This document shows, piece by piece, positions 60,736 through 64,000 of a stretch of 64,000 nt of DNA. The DNA is from Modestobacter caceresii. Its GTDB lineage: Bacteria; Actinomycetota; Actinomycetes; Mycobacteriales; Geodermatophilaceae. Where the stretch lies: the NCBI RefSeq assembly GCF_000761485.1, contig NZ_JPMX01000011.1:1-64000 (forward strand), written 5' to 3'. Positions within the stretch are counted from its first letter, which is position 1. Each line of letters opens with the position of its first letter. Both the position numbers and the translations under genes were made by a program. Below the pieces are notes generated by a model, which was given only the letters and a program-made list of their open reading frames with translations, ran no database searches and was not told the origin of the DNA.

Positions 60736-60741
60736 ACGCTA
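60736..60741 (-). promoter_or_regulatory. Leaderless-type -10 of rmlC
   Basis: TAGCGT on the minus strand, six bases before the rmlC GTG. Confidence 0.5.
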
Positions 60742-60779
60742 GCCGAGTGGCTCCCGCCCGGCCCGACCTGGCCCGGGCG

Positions 60780-61862
60780 TCAGCCGGCGTCGGCGCCCAG
60801 CCACAGCCGGCCGGCCAGCGACGCACCGCCGAAGGTGCCGGCCGGCTCCCACCGGGTCGCCCAGCCGTCGGCCTGCAGCTGGACCAGGGCCGCACCGACG
60901 ACCGCGCCGAGGGACAGCGAGGTGACCGGGGTGATCGGGTCGGCCAGGTGGACGTCGACGACGTCCCCGCCGTCGCCCTCCTCGCTGCCCTCCTCGCTGC
61001 CGTAGCGGAAGACCACCGGGAACTCCGGCAGCGCCGCCACGGCGGTCCGGAAGGCCTCGGTGACCGCGGACAGGGCGCCGTCCCGGTGGGCGAGCGTGGC
61101 GGCGGTGCGGCGGCTGCCGACCAGGTCCCTGGTGCCGGTGGGGAACAGGTCACCGGGACCCAGCCGGACCAGCGGACGGGTGCCGGTGTCGGGCTCCGGT
61201 GAGCGGAACCGCAGACCCCGGACGACGGCCACCGGGATGCCCCCGAGCTTGCCCTTCACCAGGTCGCCCGCCGCGGCCAGCTCGTCGACCACCGCGACCT
61301 GGGTGGTCTCGAGCCGGTTGCCGTGCTGGTCGACCGCACCCCGGTGGTCGACCAGTGCGGGCAGCCCGGCCGCACCGATCGCCACGTCGGTGACGCCGTC
61401 CCGCCACGGGCGGCCGAAGGTGTCGCTGACGACGACGGCCACGGTCACCCCGAGCAGCTCGTGCAGCCGGTCGCGCAACCGCCGGGCGGAGGCGTCGGCG
61501 TCCTCGGGCAGCAGGACCAGCGCGTCGGCGGCGACGTTCGAGGCGTCGATCCCCGCTGCGGCGACCACCCAGCCGTGCCGGGTCTCGACGATCCGCAGCG
61601 GCCCGCGGCGGGCGACGACCCGGACGGTCTCCGCGTCGACGGCCTGCTGCCGGGCGGTCTCCCGGTCGGTGCCGGGCTCGACCCGGACCAGGTTGCCCTC
61701 CACCTTGGAGACGGCCTTGGAGGTCACCACCACGACGTCGTCGTCGGCCAGCCACGGCGCCGCCCGGGCGATCGCGGCGGCCAGGTCGTCCCCCGGTGCG
61801 AACTCGGGCAGGCCGGGCACCGGGTGCACGGAGATCCCCGGGGGGAGGCCGGGCCCGGTCAC
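60780..61862 (-). CDS. fbiB: Coenzyme F420-0:L-glutamate ligase (FbiB/CofE) with shortened C-terminal domain
   Basis: Adds glutamates to F420-0. The 360 residues have a complete CofE domain (~1-245): SVHPVPGLPEFAPGDDL, VVVTSKAVSKVEGNLV, ETRHGWVVAAAGIDASNV, VVSDTFGRPWRDGVTDVAIGAAG, and ELAAAGDLVKGKLGGIPVAVVRG. M. tuberculosis FbiB has ~200 further residues of FMN nitroreductase; here the extension is only ~110 residues with a GSEEGSEEG repeat and no clear FMN motif. GTG 61862 overlaps the fbiA stop (GTGA). Reduction of dehydro-F420 may therefore need another protein. Confidence 0.88.
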   Translation of the reverse strand: MTGPGLPPGISVHPVPGLPEFAPGDDLAAAIARAAPWLADDDVVVVTSKAVSKVEGNLVRVEPGTDRETARQQAVDAETVRVVARRGPLRIVETRHGWVVAAAGIDASNVAADALVLLPEDADASARRLRDRLHELLGVTVAVVVSDTFGRPWRDGVTDVAIGAAGLPALVDHRGAVDQHGNRLETTQVAVVDELAAAGDLVKGKLGGIPVAVVRGLRFRSPEPDTGTRPLVRLGPGDLFPTGTRDLVGSRRTAATLAHRDGALSAVTEAFRTAVAALPEFPVVFRYGSEEGSEEGDGGDVVDVHLADPITPVTSLSLGAVVGAALVQLQADGWATRWEPAGTFGGASLAGRLWLGADAG

Positions 61863-62818
61863 GGGGTCGCGACCCCTGCGGCGTCCAGTGCGGCCCGGGC
61901 CAGCGCCCGGGTCGCCTCGGGCGAGCCCATCAGCAACGGGACGGCGCGCACGTCGACCCCGGGCACGGTGGCCGGGTCGTCGGTGTGCACCAGCCAGGCG
62001 TCCAGGAGGCCGTCGGCGGACCGGGCGCCGTAGTGCCGGCCGACGCCCTCCGCGCTGACCTCGACGCCGACCACGGGCAGGCAGCGGTCGGCCATGCCGC
62101 GCAGCGCGGCGCCGTCGACGATGGGGGAGATGCCGACCACGCGCCCGGACGCGGCGCGGACGGCGTCGCGGATGCCGGGCACCCCCAGCACGGTGCCGAT
62201 CGAGACGACCGGGTTGGACGGTGCGAACAGCACCGCGTCGGCGGTGCTCAGGGCCTCGACGACGCCGGGGCCGGGCCGGGCGTCGTCCACCCCGACCTGG
62301 ACGAAGCTGCTGGCGTCCAGGGCCGCCCGGTGCCGGATCCACCACTCCTGGAAGTGGATGGCCCGGGGGCGGCCGGTGTCGGGGTCGGTCACCACGACGT
62401 GCGTCTCGACCCGCTGGTCGCTCATCGGCAGCAGCCGCACCCCGGGCTGCCAGCGCTGGGCGAGCGCGGCGGTGACGTCGGAGAGCGGGTAGCCCGCGTC
62501 GAGCATCCGGGTGCGCACCAGATGGGTCGCGAGGTCGCGGTCGCCGAGGCCGAACCAGGTCGGTTCGGCACCGTAGGCGGCCAGCTCGTCCTTCACCGTC
62601 CAGCTCTCGCCGCGACGGCCCCAGCCACGTTCGTCGTCGATCCCGTCACCGAGCGTGTACATGACGGTGTCCAGGTCGGGGCAGATCCGCAACCCGTGCA
62701 GGGTCACGTCGTCGCCGGTGTTGACCACGGCGGTCACCTCGGCGCCGGGGGCCGCGGCGAGGACGCCGCGCAGGAAGCGGGCGCCGCCGACGCCCCCGGC
62801 GAGTACGACGATGTGCAC
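61859..62818 (-). CDS. fbiA: Phosphoenolpyruvate/2-phospholactate transferase (FbiA/CofD)
   Basis: Joins the lactyl/enolpyruvyl-guanosine donor to Fo in F420 synthesis. The 319 residues begin HIVVLAGGVGGARFLRGVL, then VVNTGDDVTLHGLRICPDLDTVMYTL, GWGRRGESW, WFGLGDRDLATHL, and FAPSNPVVSIGTVL: the full CofD pattern. GTG 62818; a TAGAGT hexamer lies 25 bases before it. Order fbiA-fbiB, with whiB divergent upstream, equals M. tuberculosis Rv3260c-Rv3262. Confidence 0.95.
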   Translation of the reverse strand: MHIVVLAGGVGGARFLRGVLAAAPGAEVTAVVNTGDDVTLHGLRICPDLDTVMYTLGDGIDDERGWGRRGESWTVKDELAAYGAEPTWFGLGDRDLATHLVRTRMLDAGYPLSDVTAALAQRWQPGVRLLPMSDQRVETHVVVTDPDTGRPRAIHFQEWWIRHRAALDASSFVQVGVDDARPGPGVVEALSTADAVLFAPSNPVVSIGTVLGVPGIRDAVRAASGRVVGISPIVDGAALRGMADRCLPVVGVEVSAEGVGRHYGARSADGLLDAWLVHTDDPATVPGVDVRAVPLLMGSPEATRALARAALDAAGVATP

Positions 62819-63007
62819 CCGACCATGGTGCCTGATCGGCAGAACTCTACGGCGGGCCCGGGTCGGTCCCGGATGAACTGCACGAAACCGCTCGGTCTCG
62901 ATGGCAGATGGTGTTCCTGACGGCGGCGTGTCGGGGTCGTCTGTGACGGTCCACGGACGAGTTGTGACCGGTGTGATCGGTGTGGCGCCGCGTTACACCG
63001 GCCCGAC

Positions 63008-63037
63008 TTGACCTCGACTCAACGACACGCGTGTAAT
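63008..63037 (+). promoter_or_regulatory. Promoter of the whiB gene
   Basis: TTGACC and TGTAAT, separated by 18 bases, about 80 bases before the whiB start. This is the best two-box promoter in the window. The ~70-base leader between it and the start codon contrasts with the leaderless pattern of many neighbours. The 297-base fbiA-whiB gap holds nothing else I can name. Confidence 0.6.
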
Positions 63038-63115
63038 TCCGATGTCGTCATCAGGCGCTGGCGACTGGGATCCGCCCAGGAGCAGGCGTCGTGACGCAGC
63101 GAGAGGGGACGCAAC

Positions 63116-63451
63116 GTGATGGCCGAGGTGTCGTGGTTGAGCGAGCACAAGAGCTCCACAGCAGGGGCCGCACCGGCCTCCTACGGGCGGGACGTGCTGG
63201 GCCTGGCCGACGCCGGCCTCCTGGACGTCGAGGACCAGAGCTGGCAGGAACGCGCCCTGTGCGCCGAGACCGACCCGGAGGCGTTCTTCCCGGAGAAGGG
63301 CGGTTCGACCCGGGAGGCGAAGCGGATCTGCACCGGCTGCGAGGTCCGGGCCGAGTGCCTGGAGTACGCCCTGACCATGGACGAGCGCTTCGGCATCTGG
63401 GGCGGGCTCTCCGAGCGCGAGCGTCGTCGCCTTCGCCGCCAGGCCGGCTGA
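63116..63451 (+). CDS. whiB2: WhiB-family iron-sulfur transcription factor (WhiB2/WhmD-like)
   Basis: A 111-residue Wbl protein. Four cysteines at 49, 72, 75 and 81 would bind a [4Fe-4S] cluster; the turn FGIWGGLSERERRRLRR (92-108) is the sigma-factor/DNA-contact motif. The place beside fbiA matches whiB2 (Rv3260c; whmD), a cell-division and septation regulator in mycobacteria. It starts GTG 63116 (ATG 63119 also possible) with AGGGG upstream. It is controlled from a two-box promoter at 63008-63037. Confidence 0.92.
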   Translation: MMAEVSWLSEHKSSTAGAAPASYGRDVLGLADAGLLDVEDQSWQERALCAETDPEAFFPEKGGSTREAKRICTGCEVRAECLEYALTMDERFGIWGGLSERERRRLRRQAG

Positions 63452-63498
63452 CGAAGGACCCACCCGCACCACTGCACCACCCGCTCTCCTCCCGCACG

Positions 63499-63520
63499 GT
63501 CGGCGCAACGACGCGCCGAC
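63499..63520 (+). terminator. Possible terminator after whiB
   Basis: An 8-bp perfect stem, GTCGGCGC aacgac GCGCCGAC, 48 bases after the whiB stop. Confidence 0.5.
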
Positions 63521-63608
63521 GAGCAGCCCGGCGAGGCCCGCTCTCGAGCTGATCGCCCGGCCACTCCCCAGCTCTCGACGACGGGCCCCGTGTGGTCGAC
63601 TGGAACCC

Positions 63609-64000
63609 GTGCACACCCGGGTCGTCGACGGCCGCGCCGCCGTGGTCCGCGAGGTCCGCGCCGCTGCCCCCCTCCTGGCCGAACGCGCCGTTCCCCTCCC
63701 GGCTCGTGGGCCGTGGCTCACCGCCGCGCTGAACGCGCAGGCCGGCCGCCCCTTCGGGCGGGTCCGCCCGCACGCGGTGGTGGTGGAGCGGGACACGCAC
63801 AGCCGTCCCGCCGGGGCGGCCCTGTTGTCGTTCCGGCGCCGCGGCGTCGGCACCGTGGTCGGCCTGCTGGGCGCCGAGCCCGGCCCGCTGCCGCCCGGGC
63901 GGCCCCAGTCCCGGTTGCCCGCGCAGGACGACGACGTCGCCGCACGGCTCGCCGCGGGGGTGATCGGGCTGCTGGACCAGGTCCGTGGCCCGTGGACCCT
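63609..64000 (+). CDS. Unrecognised protein, N-terminal part (cut by window edge)
   Basis: The frame from GTG 63609 is open to the window edge, giving 130 codons with normal high-G+C third-position bias. The product starts VHTRVVDGRAAVVREVRAAAPLLAE and is rich in Arg, Ala and Pro, with VRPHAVVVERDTHSRPAGAALLSFRRRG. I recognise no family. It has no signal peptide or membrane helix in the visible part. The start is tentative; there is only a weak GGA upstream. Confidence 0.55.
   Translation, partial: MHTRVVDGRAAVVREVRAAAPLLAERAVPLPARGPWLTAALNAQAGRPFGRVRPHAVVVERDTHSRPAGAALLSFRRRGVGTVVGLLGAEPGPLPPGRPQSRLPAQDDDVAARLAAGVIGLLDQVRGPWT

Noticed and set aside
63455-63490. Third copy of the 44-bp dispersed repeat after whiB
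   Set aside because: Only the first bases (GAAGGACCC) resemble the flank of copy A; the conserved core and CCCTGCAGGG are absent.

Overview
The window is about 73-75% G+C with GTG/ATG starts, tightly overlapping operons, F420 genes (fbiA, fbiB), a WhiB regulator and mycobacterial-type cell-wall genes. It is an actinobacterial chromosome. Family content and gene order suggest a Geodermatophilaceae-like organism (Blastococcus/Geodermatophilus/Modestobacter), which is an inference. I see no rRNA, tRNA, CRISPR, insertion sequence or phage genes. The backbone follows the M. tuberculosis Rv3259-Rv3285 neighbourhood (accA3, maf, accE5, accD5, birA, PH protein, GtrA, purK, purE, fadE25 ... LCP protein, rmlD, wbbL, manB/manC, fbiB, fbiA, whiB2), with large glycan modules between the conserved blocks.

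Layout. 0-5.3 kb: tail of a repeat protein, then an acyl-CoA carboxylase operon (accD-accE-maf-accA, minus strand) divergent from birA. 5.4-11.7 kb: acyltransferase, PH-domain protein, SbcD/SbcC. 11.7-15.8 kb: two divergent GtrA genes, purK-purE, acyl-CoA dehydrogenase. 15.8-18.5 kb: a minus-strand regulator group (small ORF, C4 zinc-finger protein, STAS protein, PucR-type regulator) and a 12-codon acyl-CoA dehydrogenase remnant. 18.5-23.2 kb: GT-C-like membrane protein, DUF1028 protein, CoA-transferase ScoA/ScoB with a TIGR03089 protein. 23.3-27.0 kb: a four-gene operon for decaprenylphosphoryl-arabinose (PAP2 phosphatase, UbiA-type synthase, dprE1, dprE2) ending in a 38-bp palindromic terminator. 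27.0-30.6 kb: LCP ligase, rmlB, rmlD. 30.7-36.8 kb: three secreted proteins, two of which carry the same ordered array of five ~105-residue repeats. 37.3-45.8 kb: GT-C-like protein, then a methyltransferase/kinase-like/coiled-coil protein, Wzm, Wzt with a C-terminal sugar-binding-type domain, and a double glycosyltransferase. 45.8-56.5 kb: glycosyltransferases, rmlA, wbbL-like gene, manC, and a polyprenyl-phosphate GT with its DUF2304 partner. 56.5-60.1 kb: SDR, AlkA-like glycosylase, AftB-like arabinosyltransferase. 60.1-63.5 kb: rmlC, fbiB, fbiA, whiB, then the start of an unrecognised gene.

How it works together. Most of the window makes, exports or anchors envelope polysaccharide: dTDP-rhamnose (rmlA, B, C and D in three places), GDP-mannose (manC), lipid-linked arabinose (the dprE operon), glycosyltransferases, an ABC exporter, an LCP ligase and peptidoglycan-acting secreted proteins. 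The strongest candidate for an unusual system is 39.1-43.3 kb. It resembles the E. coli O9a WbdD-Wzm-Wzt arrangement, in which a chain-terminating methyltransferase/kinase with a coiled-coil ruler marks the glycan and the Wzt C-terminal domain recognises the mark for export.

Many genes and operons have a TANNNT hexamer 5-8 bases before the start codon, consistent with leaderless transcription. At birA/accD the two opposing hexamers overlap on seven bases.
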